A stretch of DNA of 64,000 nt, taken from the NCBI RefSeq assembly GCF_000430805.1, contig NZ_KE387260.1:236460-300459 (forward strand). Direction: 5' to 3'. Made by a program: the position numbers and the translations under genes. Positions 1-9,282 of this stretch are shown one piece after another. Position 1 is the stretch's first letter. Each line of letters starts with the position of its first letter. The notes under the pieces were generated by a model, which was not told the origin of the DNA, did not search any database, and was given only the letters and a program-made list of their open reading frames with translations. The stretch comes from Chitinilyticum aquatile DSM 21506 (GTDB taxonomy: Bacteria > Pseudomonadota > Gammaproteobacteria > Burkholderiales > Chitinibacteraceae).

Positions 1-54
1 AAGGCTCAAGCCAAGAAGGCTTCCGCTGCTTCCGTAGCTTCCGCTGCCAAGTAA
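1..54 (+). CDS. C-terminal end of a Lys/Ala-rich protein (partial)
   Basis: The window opens inside an open frame that reads 17 residues, almost only Ala, Ser, Lys, Val and Gln, and stops at TAA 52-54. Such basic, low-complexity tails occur on some ribosomal and histone-like proteins of betaproteobacteria, but too little is present to name it. A strong intrinsic terminator follows at 84-109, which supports this being a real gene end. Confidence 0.6.
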   Translation, partial: KAQAKKASAASVASAAK

Positions 55-83
55 TCAGCGCCTGCTCTGAAAGTTGTATGATC

Positions 84-109
84 AAAAACGGGACTTCGGT
101 CCCGTTTTT
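84..109 (+). terminator. Intrinsic terminator after the partial gene
   Basis: AAAAACGGGAC, a TTCG tetraloop and GTCCCGTTTTT form an 11-bp perfect stem with a T-run; the A-run on the other side could make it bidirectional. It separates the partial gene from the protease gene at 127. Confidence 0.9.
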
Positions 110-126
110 GCGTTTCAAGGATTGCC

Positions 127-1014
127 ATGCTGCGACGCCTTCCCTACCTCATTCCGCCACTTGCCACCGCGGCTTTGTTCTACGGCCTGATCCTCTGTCG
201 TACACCGCATGCCATTCAGCCGAAAATGGCCAGTGCGCCCGCCGCCACGCCGGCCACGCCCGAAGGTCGGGAACCAAGCCCGGCAGAGCGCGAAATCCAG
301 CGCCAGCGGCTGGCACTGTTTTTTGGCAAGGATGACCGCAGCTTCGTCCAGCAACCCTACCCTGCGCCCTATGCGGCGATTGGCCGCCTGGAAACGGCGG
401 CCGGCAGCACCTGCACGGCAACGCTGGTCAGCGACACGCTGGCGGTGACCGCTGCGCACTGTTTTCTGATGGAACCTCGCCGGATCGACCCCGGCAAGTG
501 GTTCTATACGGCATATCACGCCGGTGCTTTCGGCGCGAAATACGCGGTGATCGGCCAGACTTTCCATCCGCGATTCCGCAAGGGCCTGCGCTACAAGGGC
601 GATGATGTCTACATTGACCCGGCGGCCGCCGCCTATGACATCGCATGGCTCCGGCTTGAAAAAATCGAGGGTATTGCCCCACAGCCCTTACCCATCCTCG
701 ATAAAAACCTTGATACCCTGAAAAAAACCCTGGGGGCCACGAACTATCGTGCCAGCCAGGCTGGTTACGCCGAGGATCATGACGACCGGCTGACCACGCA
801 TCGCGGCTGCCTGATTACCGAGCTGCGCAGCAACAATACCTTCTATCACCAGTGCGATACGCTATCGGGCGACTCCGGCTCGCCACTGTTTGCCGACACG
901 CCGGCCGGCCCGCGCCTGATCGCGGTGCAAAGCTCGGCCCCGGACTGGTTCAACCGCGGCATCGCCGACAATGTCGCCGTCAGCATCCTGCAGCTGCCGC
1001 CCGCGCCGAACTGA
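127..1014 (+). CDS. Trypsin-like (S1/V8 type) serine protease, exported
   Basis: A 295-residue protein with a hydrophobic N-terminal segment (about residues 8-24), so probably exported or membrane-anchored. The chymotrypsin-fold triad is visible: TAAHC gives His111, the AYDIAWLRL segment gives Asp171, and GDSGSP gives Ser250. Substrate specificity cannot be read from the sequence; glutamyl-endopeptidase-like or trypsin-like are both possible. The ATG at 127 has AAGGA 5 nt upstream. The gene lies alone between a terminator and proA. Bases 669-718, coding for roughly residues 181-198 just after the catalytic Asp, match the palindromic element found in intergenic regions of this window, so this loop may derive from an insertion. 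Confidence 0.85.
   Translation: MLRRLPYLIPPLATAALFYGLILCRTPHAIQPKMASAPAATPATPEGREPSPAEREIQRQRLALFFGKDDRSFVQQPYPAPYAAIGRLETAAGSTCTATLVSDTLAVTAAHCFLMEPRRIDPGKWFYTAYHAGAFGAKYAVIGQTFHPRFRKGLRYKGDDVYIDPAAAAYDIAWLRLEKIEGIAPQPLPILDKNLDTLKKTLGATNYRASQAGYAEDHDDRLTTHRGCLITELRSNNTFYHQCDTLSGDSGSPLFADTPAGPRLIAVQSSAPDWFNRGIADNVAVSILQLPPAPN
669..718 (+). repeat. Candidate PR53 copy inside a coding region
   Basis: The left 18 nt (GGGTATTGCCCCACAGCC) nearly equal the left half of the intergenic PR53 copies, and ATACCC closes the segment at 713-718. The right inner arm is degenerate and the copy is 50 rather than 49 nt. It lies in frame inside the serine protease gene. Confidence 0.4.
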
Positions 1015-1138
1015 GCGGGAAAAGCTGAAGGCAGCAAGGCCGCCGACCGTTTCTGTGACACTGTGTGTTCGCGGCACATGATCTGCCGCAGTTCGGATTA
1101 CAATGACCGATTCTGATTGATTGCCCGGAATCACCGTC

Positions 1139-2395
1139 ATGGATATCCAAGCCTACATGCAGACCGTCGGGCGTCAGGCCCGCGCCGCCAGCCGCGCCAT
1201 GGCCCGCGCCTCGACCGGTGCCAAGAATGCCGCACTGAATGCCATCGCCGACGCCATCGAACGAGATGCCGCCAGGCTGCTCGCCGCCAACCAGCAGGAT
1301 ATGGAGCAGGCCCGCGCCGACGGGCTCGAGCCAGCCATGCTGGATCGCCTGCAACTGACGGAAAAAACCATCGCCACCATGGCGCAGGGGCTGCGCGAGA
1401 TGGTGGCCCTGCCCGATCCGATCGGCAATATGGGCGATTTCAAATACCGTCCGTCCGGCATCCAGGTCGGCAAGATGCGCGTACCACTGGGCGTGATCGG
1501 CATCATCTACGAAGCCCGCCCGAATGTGACGGCCGACGCCGCCGGCCTGTGCATCAAGTCCGGCAACGCCACCATCCTGCGCGGCGGCCGTGAAGCCTTC
1601 CACTGCAACCAGGCCATTGCCGCCTGCGTGAAGGAAGGCCTGAGCCGCGCCGGCTTGCCGGAAGCCGCCGTGCAGATCATCGAAACGCCCGACCGCGCCG
1701 CGGTGGGCGAACTGATCACCATGAGCGAATTTGTCGACGTCATCGTGCCGCGCGGCGGCAAGGGCCTGATCGAACGCATCAGCCGCGATGCACGCGTACC
1801 GGTGATCAAGCACCTCGACGGCATCTGTCACGTGTACATCGATGACGAAGCCGATCCGGAGAAAGCCATCCGCATCTCCGACAACGCCAAGACGCATCGC
1901 TACGGCACCTGCAACACCATGGAAACGCTGCTGGTGAACGACAACGTCGCCGAGCTGATCCTGCCGGAGCTGGCGAAAGTCTACGCCACTAAAGCGGTAG
2001 AGCTGCGCGGCTGCGACAAGACCCGTGCGATTCTGCCGGGCATTGTCGCCGCAACGGATGAAGACTGGGCAACCGAATACCTGGCACCGATTCTGGCGGT
2101 GAAGGTCGTCGCCGATCTGGACGAGGCCATTGCGCACATCAACCAGTGGGGCAGCCATCACACCGATGCCATCATTACTGAGAACTACAGCAAGGCGCGC
2201 CAGTTCCTGCGCGAAGTGGATTCAGCCTCGGTGATGGTCAATGCCTCGACGCGCTTTGCCGACGGCTTTGAATATGGCCTGGGCGCGGAAATCGGCATTT
2301 CCACCGACAAGATCCACGCCCGCGGCCCGGTTGGGCTCGAAGGGCTGACCTCGGAAAAATGGATCGTGCTGGGCGACGGCGAAATCCGCGCCTGA
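1139..2395 (+). CDS. proA: Gamma-glutamyl phosphate reductase
   Basis: ProA (418 residues) reduces L-glutamate 5-phosphate to glutamate 5-semialdehyde with NADPH, the second step of proline synthesis, in the cytosol. The protein is full length and ALDH-like. YGTCNTME contains the catalytic Cys258, and [10 protein letters not shown] and [10 protein letters not shown] are typical ProA segments. The ATG at 1139 is preferred over an upstream in-frame TTG at 1121 because it gives the usual MDIQAYM start with a GGAAT-type ribosome site. No proB lies beside it; an intrinsic terminator follows directly. Confidence 0.97.
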   Translation: MDIQAYMQTVGRQARAASRAMARASTGAKNAALNAIADAIERDAARLLAANQQDMEQARADGLEPAMLDRLQLTEKTIATMAQGLREMVALPDPIGNMGDFKYRPSGIQVGKMRVPLGVIGIIYEARPNVTADAAGLCIKSGNATILRGGREAFHCNQAIAACVKEGLSRAGLPEAAVQIIETPDRAAVGELITMSEFVDVIVPRGGKGLIERISRDARVPVIKHLDGICHVYIDDEADPEKAIRISDNAKTHRYGTCNTMETLLVNDNVAELILPELAKVYATKAVELRGCDKTRAILPGIVAATDEDWATEYLAPILAVKVVADLDEAIAHINQWGSHHTDAIITENYSKARQFLREVDSASVMVNASTRFADGFEYGLGAEIGISTDKIHARGPVGLEGLTSEKWIVLGDGEIRA

Positions 2396-2413
2396 GCTCA
2401 CTAAGCATGACAC

Positions 2414-2441
2414 AGCCACCGGCATGCCGGTGGCTTTTTTT
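2414..2441 (+). terminator. Intrinsic terminator after proA
   Basis: AGCCACCGG and CCGGTGGCT pair around a CATG loop and are followed by seven T residues. Confidence 0.9.
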
Positions 2442-2449
2442 CGCCCGAA

Positions 2450-2554
2450 GTGTATGAACTCACAGTGCTTGTTTCAGAAGGGCTATCGATCAATAGGTAC
2501 ACAGGTATTGTCAAACAGCGCCCCCCCTGCCCGGCTCCAAACCTTACGTTACCC
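2450..2554 (+). repeat. Two degenerate PR53 units in tandem
   Basis: The first unit starts at 2450 (GTGTATGAAC, then AGAAGGGCTAT) and closely resembles the clean copy at 10108-10156. A second left end, AGGTATTG then ACAGCG, starts at 2503, exactly 53 nt later, and runs to TTACCC ending at 2554. Both are decayed, but the spacing equals the 53-nt register of single copies elsewhere. The pair fills the gap between the proA terminator and the Sel1 gene. Confidence 0.55.
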
Positions 2555-2599
2555 TGCTTTTTTTGACAAATCACAGCAGAAAAAAGTAAGGTTTACGGC

Positions 2600-3742
2600 A
2601 TGAAAATCCGCATCGCCATTTATCTCATCATCGTTGTGATTCTTGCCTGCCTGTTCACAGTCAGGGACGGCGCTATCCTGAGACAGATTGTCCCGGGGGC
2701 CGATGCACCAATGCATCCAAAGACGCTTCCTCTGCCCGAGCTGCTCAAGCAGGCCGAGCAAGGCAATCACGATGCCCAGCGTGAACTGGCCTATCGGTAT
2801 GAAGATGGCCGGGGCGTTGCCAAAGACATGAAGCAGGCCCTGCGCTGGCAGGAAGCAGCGGCCGGGGGTGGCGCTGCCGACGATCAGGCACGAACCGGCT
2901 GGTTTTATGACACTGGCGAAGGAACCGAGCGCCACCCGCAGAAGGCGGTAATGTGGTACAAGCGCTCGGCCGCGCAGGGCAACCCCCATGCCCAGAATGC
3001 GCTCGCTGTCATGATGGTCAACGGCGATGGCACACCACTCGACACCGAACAGGGCTGCGCACTACTGGAAAAAGCGGCAGCACAGAAATTGCTCGTCGCC
3101 GAGTCCAATCTGGGGCTATATCTGCTCAAGGACGGCCCCTGCAAGGAAGACATGCCAAGAGCAATCACCTTGCTGGAAACAGCGGCAAAAAAAGGCGATC
3201 CATTCGCGGCATCCCGTCTGGGGCGTGTTTTTCTGACCGGGCACGGCATCGCACCGGACCGGGAGCGCGGCATGCTCTGGCTGGAAAAAGCCATCCAGCA
3301 GGGCAACAGCAATGCCGCGGGATTGCTTGGCTGGGCATTCATGACCGGAAACTACGGCGTTCCGCAAAACCCGGAGCGCGCCCGCGAACTGCTTGAGGTG
3401 GCGGCCAGGGATAATGACGCCTATGCGCTCACCGGGCTTGGCTGGATGTATCAGCGTGGACGCGGCGTAGATGTGGACATCCGTCGCGCCGAACAATATT
3501 ACGCACAGGCGGCCCGTCAGGGGCATGGCGAGGCACAGTTCCTGCTCGGTGTACTTCTCAGCAGGGGCGAAGGTCGCCCGCTTGATCAGGTTGGTGGCTA
3601 TGCATGGCTGGCTCTCGCGCGGCAAAGCGGCAATGCCAGGGCCATTCGTTACCTGATTGAGCACCCGGTCAGCGCAGAAATCGAACAACAGGGCAATGCC
3701 CTCGCCAGCAACTGGCTGCCGGGGCGTTTGCTGTATGACTGA
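2600..3742 (+). CDS. Sel1-repeat (TPR-like) protein with N-terminal membrane anchor
   Basis: A 380-residue protein with an N-terminal hydrophobic helix (about residues 4-21) followed by a chain of roughly seven Sel1-like repeats, visible as recurring A-x-x-G-x-x-x-A blocks such as AEQGNHDAQRELAYRYEDGRG and AAQGNPHAQNALAVM. Sel1 repeats are short tetratricopeptide-like helical hairpins that mediate protein contacts; in bacteria they occur in envelope and signalling scaffolds. The partner is not evident from the context. The ATG at 2600 has an AAGG site 8-9 nt upstream. The next gene, nadD, starts 157 nt downstream and is unrelated in function. Confidence 0.85.
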   Translation: MKIRIAIYLIIVVILACLFTVRDGAILRQIVPGADAPMHPKTLPLPELLKQAEQGNHDAQRELAYRYEDGRGVAKDMKQALRWQEAAAGGGAADDQARTGWFYDTGEGTERHPQKAVMWYKRSAAQGNPHAQNALAVMMVNGDGTPLDTEQGCALLEKAAAQKLLVAESNLGLYLLKDGPCKEDMPRAITLLETAAKKGDPFAASRLGRVFLTGHGIAPDRERGMLWLEKAIQQGNSNAAGLLGWAFMTGNYGVPQNPERARELLEVAARDNDAYALTGLGWMYQRGRGVDVDIRRAEQYYAQAARQGHGEAQFLLGVLLSRGEGRPLDQVGGYAWLALARQSGNARAIRYLIEHPVSAEIEQQGNALASNWLPGRLLYD

Positions 3743-3899
3743 GTCGCCGGTCGTCTATGAATACAGAAACACGAAAACGGGTCATTGGACTCCCCGACAA
3801 AGAAGCGTTCATCCCGCTGGGCAAACCGCGAGCGCCCCATTAAGCTGCGGATAGCAGGCCTATTAGCAGCGGGCCTTTTCCTGGCAAAACGGTTTGAAC

Positions 3900-4553
3900 A
3901 TGCAGGCAATCGGCATTTTCGGCGGCACCTTCGACCCCATTCATTATGGTCACATTACACTGGCCGGTATCTTCATGGACACCTTCAAACTCGAAGGTGT
4001 CCGGCTTATACCCACTGGATTACCCCCCCATCGTCCACCGCCACCGGTTTCGCCGCTGCAACGCGCCGACTGGGTGCGGCTGGCGATAGCCGGCCGGCCC
4101 GGACTGAGCCTTGACGAGCGCGAAGTCAGGCGGAATGGCTACTGCTATACCTTCGACACGCTGCAGGAATTGCAGCAGGAGTTGCCGGACCATCTGCTGG
4201 TATGGCTGATCGGAGCGGATTCGCTGGCAAATCTGCCGCAATGGCATCGCTGGCAAGCGTTGCTGGATCTTGGCCATCTGGTAGTGGCATGCCGCCCGGG
4301 CAGTGATCTGGATGCACTACCGCCGCCCATCGCCCGTGAATTGCAGAAAAGACTGGTAATTGCTTCGCCAGATGGCTTAAGTCACGGTAAAATCAGCGTT
4401 TTGCCTGCTCCGCTGCTTTCCGTCTCCAGCACGGAACTGCGCCAGCGACTGGCCCGGGGCGAAGACGTCAGCGCGCTGACCCCTGTTGCCGCAGCCATTA
4501 CGGCCAGTGGCCTTTATCTCGGTACCTCGGCCAGTGGCCTTTACAAGGATTGA
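3900..4553 (+). CDS. nadD: Nicotinate-nucleotide adenylyltransferase
   Basis: NadD (217 residues) transfers AMP from ATP to nicotinate mononucleotide in NAD synthesis. The nucleotidyltransferase signature GGTFDPIHYGH, with its H-x-G-H pair, lies at the N-terminus, and SSTELRQRL near the C-terminus is the matching ISSTxIR-type motif. The ATG at 3900 gives the standard MQAIGIFGGTF start; a TTG two codons upstream is less likely. The stop at 4551-4553 lies 2 nt before the rsfS ATG, so the two genes are co-transcribed, as usual in betaproteobacteria. An unusual perfect palindrome lies within the coding region at 3977-4002. Confidence 0.96.
   Translation: MQAIGIFGGTFDPIHYGHITLAGIFMDTFKLEGVRLIPTGLPPHRPPPPVSPLQRADWVRLAIAGRPGLSLDEREVRRNGYCYTFDTLQELQQELPDHLLVWLIGADSLANLPQWHRWQALLDLGHLVVACRPGSDLDALPPPIARELQKRLVIASPDGLSHGKISVLPAPLLSVSSTELRQRLARGEDVSALTPVAAAITASGLYLGTSASGLYKD
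3965..4013 (+). repeat. PR53-like nested palindrome inside nadD (weak)
   Basis: CGGTAT at 3965 and ATACCC ending at 4013 enclose a perfect 10-bp inverted repeat (GGACACCTTC / GAAGGTGTCC, 3977-4002). The 49-nt length and the centre match the intergenic elements, but the inner arm sequence is unrelated, so this may be chance. Confidence 0.25.
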
Positions 4554-4555
4554 AC

Positions 4556-4927
4556 ATGAATGAAATCACCCTCGCCATGCGCGACGTTGCCGTGGCGGCC
4601 CTGGAAGACATCAAGGGCAAGGATATTCTGGCCCTGGATACCACCAAGCTCTCCGAGCTGTTCGAATGCATGATCGTCGCCACCGGCGACTCCAACCGCC
4701 AGGTACGCGCGCTGGCCAATAATGTGGCCGTCGAGCTGAAAGCCAAGGGCTACGAGATCATTTCAACCGAAGGTGAAGAATCTGGTGAATGGGTGCTGGT
4801 CGATGCCGGTGAACTGGTCGTGCACGTGATGCTGCCGGCAGTCCGCGATTACTACGATCTGGAACAGCTGTGGGGCGGCCAGAAGCCGACCTTCAACCCG
4901 CTGGGCAAGGCCTGGTCAGCGGTCTGA
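4556..4927 (+). CDS. rsfS: Ribosomal silencing factor RsfS (RsfA/DUF143)
   Basis: A 123-residue member of the RsfS/Iojap family, which binds ribosomal protein uL14 and blocks subunit joining when nutrients are scarce. Family hallmarks are the DILALDTTKLSELFECMIVATGDSNRQ-type core and the GEESGEWVLVDAGELVVHVM segment. The ATG at 4556 is chosen, with AAGGA at 4545-4549; the TTG at 4550 is inside the nadD stop region. In many genomes rlmH follows rsfS, but here an intrinsic terminator follows and rlmH is absent from the locus. Confidence 0.95.
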   Translation: MNEITLAMRDVAVAALEDIKGKDILALDTTKLSELFECMIVATGDSNRQVRALANNVAVELKAKGYEIISTEGEESGEWVLVDAGELVVHVMLPAVRDYYDLEQLWGGQKPTFNPLGKAWSAV

Positions 4928-4940
4928 TCGGGCGGATAGC

Positions 4941-4973
4941 AAAAAAAGCTGATGGGAAACCATCGGCTTTTTT
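4941..4973 (+). terminator. Intrinsic terminator after rsfS
   Basis: An A-run, AGCTGATGG, a GAAA loop, CCATCGGCT (one G-U pair) and a T-run form a clear terminator hairpin. Confidence 0.85.
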
Positions 4974-5097
4974 ATTGCCGCTTGATCTATATGCTTAGCA
5001 CGACTGGTTATTTTTAAAATATAACTTATTCCGGTACATTCTTGCTGGCGCAGCCTGCGCCCACGTTATAACGACAATCCGAGCCGAAGCACGCCCC

Positions 5098-6024
5098 ATG
5101 AATACCATCAGTGAAGCGAGACTGACTCACCTCAAGCAGCTGGAAGCCGAGTCCATCCACATCATCCGTGAAGTTGCCGCCGAGTTCGAAAACCCGGTGA
5201 TGCTCTATTCCATCGGCAAGGATTCCGCCGTGATGCTGCATCTGGCCAGGAAGGCCTTTGCTCCCGGCATTCCGCCCTTCCCGCTGATGCACGTCGACAC
5301 CACCTGGAAATTCCAGGACATGTACAAGCTGCGTGACAAGCAGAAAGCCGAAGGCTGGAAGCTGATCACCCACGTGAACGAGGAAGGTGTTGCGGCCGGC
5401 ATCAACCCCTTCACCGCTGGTAGCGCCAAGCACACCGACGTGATGAAGACCGAAGGCCTGAAGCAGGCACTGAACAAGTACGGCTTCGACGCCGCGTTCG
5501 GTGGCGCCCGCCGCGACGAGGAAAAGAGCCGCGCCAAGGAGCGCGTGTACTCCTTCCGCGACAAGAATCACCGCTGGGATCCGAAAAACCAGCGACCGGA
5601 ACTCTGGAACATCTACAACAGCCGCATCGACAAGGGTGAATCCATCCGCGTCTTCCCGATTTCCAACTGGACCGAGCTGGATATCTGGCAATACATCTAT
5701 CTGGAAAACATCGAAATCGTGCCGCTGTACTACTCGGCCGAGCGCGATGTCGTGGACTACAACGGCACCACCATCATGATCGACGATGAGCGCTGCCTCG
5801 CTTACCTGACCCCGGAACAGCTCGCGACCCGCCGCAAGGAATGGGTGCGCTTCCGTACGCTGGGCTGCTACCCGCTGACCGGTGCCGTGCAGTCCAAAGC
5901 GCAGACCCTGCCGGAAATCATCCAGGAAATGCTGCTGACCACCACCAGCGAACGCCAGGGCCGCGCCATCGACCATGACAGCGCAGGGTCGATGGAAAAG
6001 AAAAAGATGGAAGGTTATTTCTAA
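5098..6024 (+). CDS. cysD: Sulfate adenylyltransferase subunit 2
   Basis: CysD (308 residues) is the catalytic ATP sulfurylase subunit that makes adenosine 5'-phosphosulfate from sulfate and ATP, driven by GTP hydrolysis in CysN. It shows the PP-loop-type segment [18 protein letters not shown] (about residues 38-55) and [16 protein letters not shown], both typical of CysD. The length is normal. An AT-rich stretch at about 5010-5030 upstream is where a CysB-type promoter would be expected, but no site can be assigned by eye. cysN follows, separated by an 82-nt dispersed palindrome. Confidence 0.97.
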   Translation: MNTISEARLTHLKQLEAESIHIIREVAAEFENPVMLYSIGKDSAVMLHLARKAFAPGIPPFPLMHVDTTWKFQDMYKLRDKQKAEGWKLITHVNEEGVAAGINPFTAGSAKHTDVMKTEGLKQALNKYGFDAAFGGARRDEEKSRAKERVYSFRDKNHRWDPKNQRPELWNIYNSRIDKGESIRVFPISNWTELDIWQYIYLENIEIVPLYYSAERDVVDYNGTTIMIDDERCLAYLTPEQLATRRKEWVRFRTLGCYPLTGAVQSKAQTLPEIIQEMLLTTTSERQGRAIDHDSAGSMEKKKMEGYF

Positions 6025-6051
6025 ACACCTTCACCACAGAAATTGAGAGAT

Positions 6052-6133
6052 GTAGGGTGGGTTAGGTCGCAGACCGTAACCCACCGCAGCGACGCCATTA
6101 TTGATTGCCCGGTGGGTTACGCACCCACCCTAC
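6052..6133 (+). repeat. Dispersed GTAGGGTGGGTTA-type palindromic repeat between cysD and cysN
   Basis: GTAGGGTGGGTTA at the left and ACCCACCCTAC at the right are inverted ends, with an inner CCGTAACCCACC / GGTGGGTTACG pair. Repeats of this sequence type are widespread in proteobacterial genomes. It occupies the cysD-cysN gap and ends 12 nt before the cysN start. Confidence 0.85.
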
Positions 6134-6145
6134 GCGAGACCCACT

Positions 6146-7582
6146 ATGTCCCACCAATCCGACCTGATCGCCAGCGACATCCTGGCGTACCTGAAACAGC
6201 ACGAAAACAAGGATCTGCTGCGCTTCATCACCTGCGGCAACGTCGATGACGGCAAGTCCACGCTGATCGGCCGCCTGCTGCATGATTCCAAGCTGATCTT
6301 CGAAGACCATCTGGCCGCGATCCAGAAAGACAGCCAGAAGTACAACACCACCGACCAGGAAATCGATCTGGCATTGCTGGTGGACGGCCTGCAGGCCGAG
6401 CGCGAACAGGGCATCACCATCGACGTGGCCTACCGCTACTTCTCGACTGAGAAGCGCAAATTCATCATCGCCGACTGCCCGGGGCACGAGCAGTACACCC
6501 GCAACATGGCCACCGGTGCCTCCACCTGCGACCTGGCCATCATCCTGATCGACGCCCGCTACGGCGTGCAGACGCAGACTCGTCGCCACAGCTACATCGT
6601 TTCGCTGCTGGGCATCAAGCACGTGCTCGTCGCGGTCAACAAGATGGATCTGGTCGAATTCAGCGAAGCGCGCTTCAACGAAATCAAGCAGCAATACCTC
6701 GAATTCGCCAAGCAGCTCGACATTGCCGACATCCGCTTCGTGCCGATTTCCGCGCTGCGCGGCGACAATGTGGTGAACGAATCCACGCAAACCCCGTGGT
6801 ACGAGGGCGACACGCTGATGGGGCTGCTGGAATCCGTGCAGATCAGCAAGGATGCCAAGCTCGATGCCTTCCGCCTGCCGGTGCAGTACGTCAACCGCCC
6901 GAATCTGGATTTCCGCGGCTTCTGCGGCACCATCGCCGCCGGCCACATCCTGCCGGGCGATGAAATCGTCGCACTGCCGTCCGGGCGTCGCTCGAAAGTG
7001 AAGGACATCGTTACCTTCGACGGCAACCTGCAGGCCGCCTTTTCCGGTCAGGCCATCACGCTGACGCTGGAAGACGAAATCGACATCAGCCGCGGCGACA
7101 TGATCGTGCGTGCGCAGGATGCCCAGCCGCAAGTCAGTCAGGCCTTTGCCGCGCACGTGGTCTGGATGAACGACAGCACGCTGACCGTCGGCAAGGAGTA
7201 CGCATTCAAGCTGGCCGGCAAGCAAGTGTATGGCCGTGTAGCCCAGATCCAGCATCGCATTGACGTGAATACCCTCGAGCACGCCCCGGCTGCCGAGCTG
7301 AAGCTGAACGAAATCGCCCGCGTCACCATCGAAGTCAACGCCCCGGTGGTGTTCGACCCCTACACCGAGTGTCGCGGCACCGGCAGCTTCATCATCATCG
7401 ACCGTCTCAGCAATGCCACCGCTGGCGCCGGCATGGTCATCGAAGCCGCCACCAGCAGCGCGAACGCCAGCGATCTGGACGAACTCAGCCGCCTGCGCGC
7501 CTTTGAAGTCGAGCTGAACGCCCTGGTGCGCAAACACTTCCCGCACTGGGAGGCCAAGGACGTCAGCCAGTTGCTGAAGTAA
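6146..7582 (+). CDS. cysN: Sulfate adenylyltransferase subunit 1 (GTPase)
   Basis: CysN (478 residues) is the EF-Tu-like GTPase partner of CysD. GTPase motifs are GNVDDGKST (about residues 31-39), DCPGHEQYT (about 110) and NKMDLV (about 165), followed by two beta-barrel domains. There is no C-terminal APS kinase (CysC) fusion. The ATG at 6146 ([10 protein letters not shown]) is used; the longer frame from a TTG at 6101 would read through the dispersed repeat and is unlikely. The ribosome site is weak (GAGA), so translation may depend on co-transcription with cysD. A terminator follows. Confidence 0.96.
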   Translation: MSHQSDLIASDILAYLKQHENKDLLRFITCGNVDDGKSTLIGRLLHDSKLIFEDHLAAIQKDSQKYNTTDQEIDLALLVDGLQAEREQGITIDVAYRYFSTEKRKFIIADCPGHEQYTRNMATGASTCDLAIILIDARYGVQTQTRRHSYIVSLLGIKHVLVAVNKMDLVEFSEARFNEIKQQYLEFAKQLDIADIRFVPISALRGDNVVNESTQTPWYEGDTLMGLLESVQISKDAKLDAFRLPVQYVNRPNLDFRGFCGTIAAGHILPGDEIVALPSGRRSKVKDIVTFDGNLQAAFSGQAITLTLEDEIDISRGDMIVRAQDAQPQVSQAFAAHVVWMNDSTLTVGKEYAFKLAGKQVYGRVAQIQHRIDVNTLEHAPAAELKLNEIARVTIEVNAPVVFDPYTECRGTGSFIIIDRLSNATAGAGMVIEAATSSANASDLDELSRLRAFEVELNALVRKHFPHWEAKDVSQLLK

Positions 7583-7600
7583 TCCCGTATCGCGACTCTG

Positions 7601-7628
7601 AAAACCCGGCCAGCCAGCCGGGTTTTTT
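7601..7628 (+). terminator. Intrinsic terminator after cysN
   Basis: AACCCGGC and GCCGGGTT pair around CAGCCA, followed by a run of T residues. Confidence 0.9.
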
Positions 7629-7745
7629 TGCGAACTGCCTCACAAAATTCCGCCAAATTCATTCAGGAAGCTGACCTGTCATTGACTGCGCAACATGATA
7701 AATGCATGCTGCGCCTCCATTCCGCATTCAGACAGCACACTCCCA

Positions 7746-9188
7746 ATGCCTCTGCCAGCATCGCTTTCCACCTGCAAAGTTTCTACCCGCAAGCTACTTA
7801 TGGTCGCCGGCATCGCGGCACTGATCTCGCCGTTTGCGCTGTATGCCTGGGTGCTGCTAAGCGCCAAACTGGCGCTGGGAGGGGATAGCCCTGCCAGCAC
7901 CACCTTGGCCGTATTGCCCGGCTACCAGACCCCGGCTACCAGCCTGTGTGATGGCGTGCTGCAGACAACGCAGGGGCTCTGGTTCTTCACCGAGGGTAGC
8001 GATTACCAGAATAAAGAGGCGCTGAATGCCAAGCCGCCAGCGCTGGATTTCCTGACGCTGATTGGCGAGCAGCCCGAACCGGGTGCGTTCAGCAGCATGC
8101 TGGGCAAGCAGAACGGCACCATCGTGCTGACAGCCGACACGAAAGGGAGCGTGCGCTACAGCGCCATTCTGCCGGATACGCCCTGTGCGGACGTCAGCCA
8201 CGACGGGCGCACCCTCTGGCTGCGCACGACACTGCAGCTGCCCGGCGAACCCGGCGATCGCCAGCAGGCCAATGCCCGCAGCAGCGATCATGGGCAAAGC
8301 TGGCAACTGGAGAAGCAAAAACTCAGTCCGGTTGCAGACAAATATCCGCATGATTACCGGCTGATCTTCCCTTCCGCGAATGAGCGCTGGGCGCTCTATG
8401 AGGATGATCGCGTAACGCCTGCGCCTCTCGCAGATGGGGAGACACCGACTCAGTTGCTGGCGTACTCCGCCGATCAGGGCAGCACATGGCAATACCTGCT
8501 CAATAGCGCATCACTGCCAATCTCCGAGCAATACATTGCCCCGCTGCGCCCGCACGGTGAGGTGGTCTTCAAAAAAAATGAACTCACCCTCACCCCGCTA
8601 TCACCCGACCAGATCCTGCTGTGGCAAAGCGTGGAACTGACCACGCAAACCGGTGACCAACTCGGCGATCAGCACACCGCCTTCACCCGGCTTGTCACCC
8701 TGAACCGCAAGGGACAAGCCTGGCAGGCTGCACCGGCCGTAATCAGCGCGCCAATGGCCTTCGAAACCATTCGGCAAGGCAGCGACGGCCAGATCTTCGC
8801 CGTCAAATCCGGCCCGGGCAAGCAACCGGATGAAATCTGGCAATTCGACCCTGTACAGCAGCGCTGGGATAAGCGCGGTGACGCGCCCAATCTGTTCGCC
8901 CCCTTCCCGGGAAGTAGCAGCATTACGAGTCTGCGCGCCGGCAAAGGCGTGCTGCTGATCGAGGTGTACGCCCGGCACAGGCCGGGCAGCATCCTGCCGA
9001 GCGGGCGCGAAGCCAGCATTTCGGCGACAGCGTATTACTACTCGGCCGATCAGGGTCGCAGCTGGCGCAAATTCGACACGCGGCAGTACGAAACCATCAC
9101 CGGCTTCGACGCGCAGACCAACCGTGTTTTCCGCTTTGATGATCGCGGACAGGATACGGTAGTGACGGCGCAGACACTGGGGCAATAA
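7746..9188 (+). CDS. Membrane-anchored Asp-box (BNR-like) protein of unknown function
   Basis: A 480-residue protein with one N-terminal transmembrane helix or uncleaved signal (about residues 17-38). At least three Asp-box motifs are visible: SSDHGQSWQ, SADQGSTWQ and SADQGRSWR. These occur in beta-propellers such as sialidases and photosystem-assembly-type proteins. Catalytic sialidase residues (Arg triad, Tyr) cannot be assigned, so a propeller fold without named enzymatic activity is the safest call. The ATG at 7746 is chosen because it places basic residues directly before the helix; an in-frame ATG at 7695 would add 17 residues. Neither has a good ribosome site. Confidence 0.75.
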   Translation: MPLPASLSTCKVSTRKLLMVAGIAALISPFALYAWVLLSAKLALGGDSPASTTLAVLPGYQTPATSLCDGVLQTTQGLWFFTEGSDYQNKEALNAKPPALDFLTLIGEQPEPGAFSSMLGKQNGTIVLTADTKGSVRYSAILPDTPCADVSHDGRTLWLRTTLQLPGEPGDRQQANARSSDHGQSWQLEKQKLSPVADKYPHDYRLIFPSANERWALYEDDRVTPAPLADGETPTQLLAYSADQGSTWQYLLNSASLPISEQYIAPLRPHGEVVFKKNELTLTPLSPDQILLWQSVELTTQTGDQLGDQHTAFTRLVTLNRKGQAWQAAPAVISAPMAFETIRQGSDGQIFAVKSGPGKQPDEIWQFDPVQQRWDKRGDAPNLFAPFPGSSSITSLRAGKGVLLIEVYARHRPGSILPSGREASISATAYYYSADQGRSWRKFDTRQYETITGFDAQTNRVFRFDDRGQDTVVTAQTLGQ

Positions 9189-9193
9189 GCGCA

Positions 9194-9252
9194 ATACCTG
9201 GCAATGTAATTCGCCGCAGCCTTTAATTTAAAAAGGGCAAAGCCACATACCC
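9194..9252 (+). repeat. PR53 palindromic element
   Basis: The inner pair is AGCCTTT / AAAGGGC, the right end is ATACCC (9247-9252), and ATACCT sits at 9194-9199, exactly 53 nt before the right hexamer. It lies between two convergent genes. Confidence 0.8.
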
Positions 9253-9282
9253 AAGAAAAATGAAATCCGGCCGTAGCAGCAG

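Noticed and set aside
6098-7546. A 482-codon open frame antisense to cysN
   Set aside because: Shadow of a highly conserved GTPase gene; composition is Gln/Val/Asp-rich without motifs.
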